This document shows, one piece after another, positions 5,735 to 5,751 of a stretch of DNA of 5,751 nt (position 1 is the first letter of the stretch; each line of letters begins with the position of its first letter). A program made the translations under genes and the position numbers. The stretch covers positions 1 to 5,751 of the forward strand of contig JAFGNQ010000361.1 in assembly GCA_016926925.1 (NCBI GenBank), given 5' to 3'. The notes under the pieces are model-generated. The model worked only from the letters and a program-made list of their open reading frames with translations, searched no databases and had not been told where the DNA came from. This DNA is from Candidatus Aminicenantota bacterium (GTDB lineage: Bacteria > Acidobacteriota > Aminicenantia > Aminicenantales > Aminicenantaceae).

Positions 5735-5751
5735 TAATTATCGGGTATAAA

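Noticed and set aside
5612..5751. Minus-strand frame open from the right edge, with MMIIGFLKEFGGVDLNLP-like residues
   Set aside because: Only about 46 codons are visible to its stop near 5612, with no Shine-Dalgarno seen and no recognised family. It overlaps the AT-rich region with promoter-like signals; it could be the tail of a gene entering from the right, but the support is too thin.
1..5751. CRISPR array, tRNA, insertion sequence or attachment site
   Set aside because: No direct-repeat array, cloverleaf-like sequence, transposase fragment or terminal inverted repeat was seen on either strand.

Overview
The window is a compact corrinoid-dependent methyl-transfer locus, apparently from a strict anaerobe. 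A UroD-type methyltransferase/corrinoid-protein cassette, two ornithine-racemase-like genes, a DUF3786 protein and a possible sigma-54 promoter together fit an anaerobic Desulfobacterota (delta-proteobacterial) lineage, though an anaerobic Firmicute is not excluded. This placement is inference; the window has no rRNA or other phylogenetic marker.

Layout. Five genes read leftward from a promoter near 3681-3709: a UroD/MtaA/CmuA-family methyltransferase (3651-2485), a 64-residue protein of unknown function (2400-2206), a B12-binding corrinoid protein that overlaps it by 13 nt (GTG start, 2218-1580), a second UroD-family methyltransferase paralogous to the first (1567-410), and the N-terminal third of a PLP-dependent alanine/ornithine-racemase-type protein that runs off the left edge (355-1). 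Reading rightward from a divergent promoter (3759-3786) are a complete ornithine-racemase-like gene (3844-4920) and, 10 nt later, a DUF3786 gene (4931-5554). The last ~200 bases are AT-rich and non-coding as far as I can see, with short palindromes and a possible sigma-54 site pointing out of the window.

How it may work (inference). One or both UroD-type enzymes would move a methyl group from a substrate to the cobalt of the corrinoid protein, or from methyl-corrinoid to a pterin or thiol acceptor. The corrinoid protein (intact D-x-H-x-x-G, S-x-L and GG motifs at canonical spacing) is the shuttle. Racemase-family proteins on both sides of the promoter suggest that the substrate or demethylated product is an amino acid or amine-like compound whose stereochemistry matters. 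The substrate cannot be read from sequence. No corrinoid-reactivating ferredoxin (RamA/RACo type), transporter or MtrH-type gene is present here, so these would have to lie elsewhere.

Most notable points: both methyltransferases carry His-x-Asp where MtaA/MtbA have the zinc-binding His-x-Cys; the 64-aa protein is embedded and coupled in the cassette; the two racemase paralogues differ strongly around the PLP lysine; and a possible 17-codon leader ORF sits in front of the complete racemase with an ATGA overlap.
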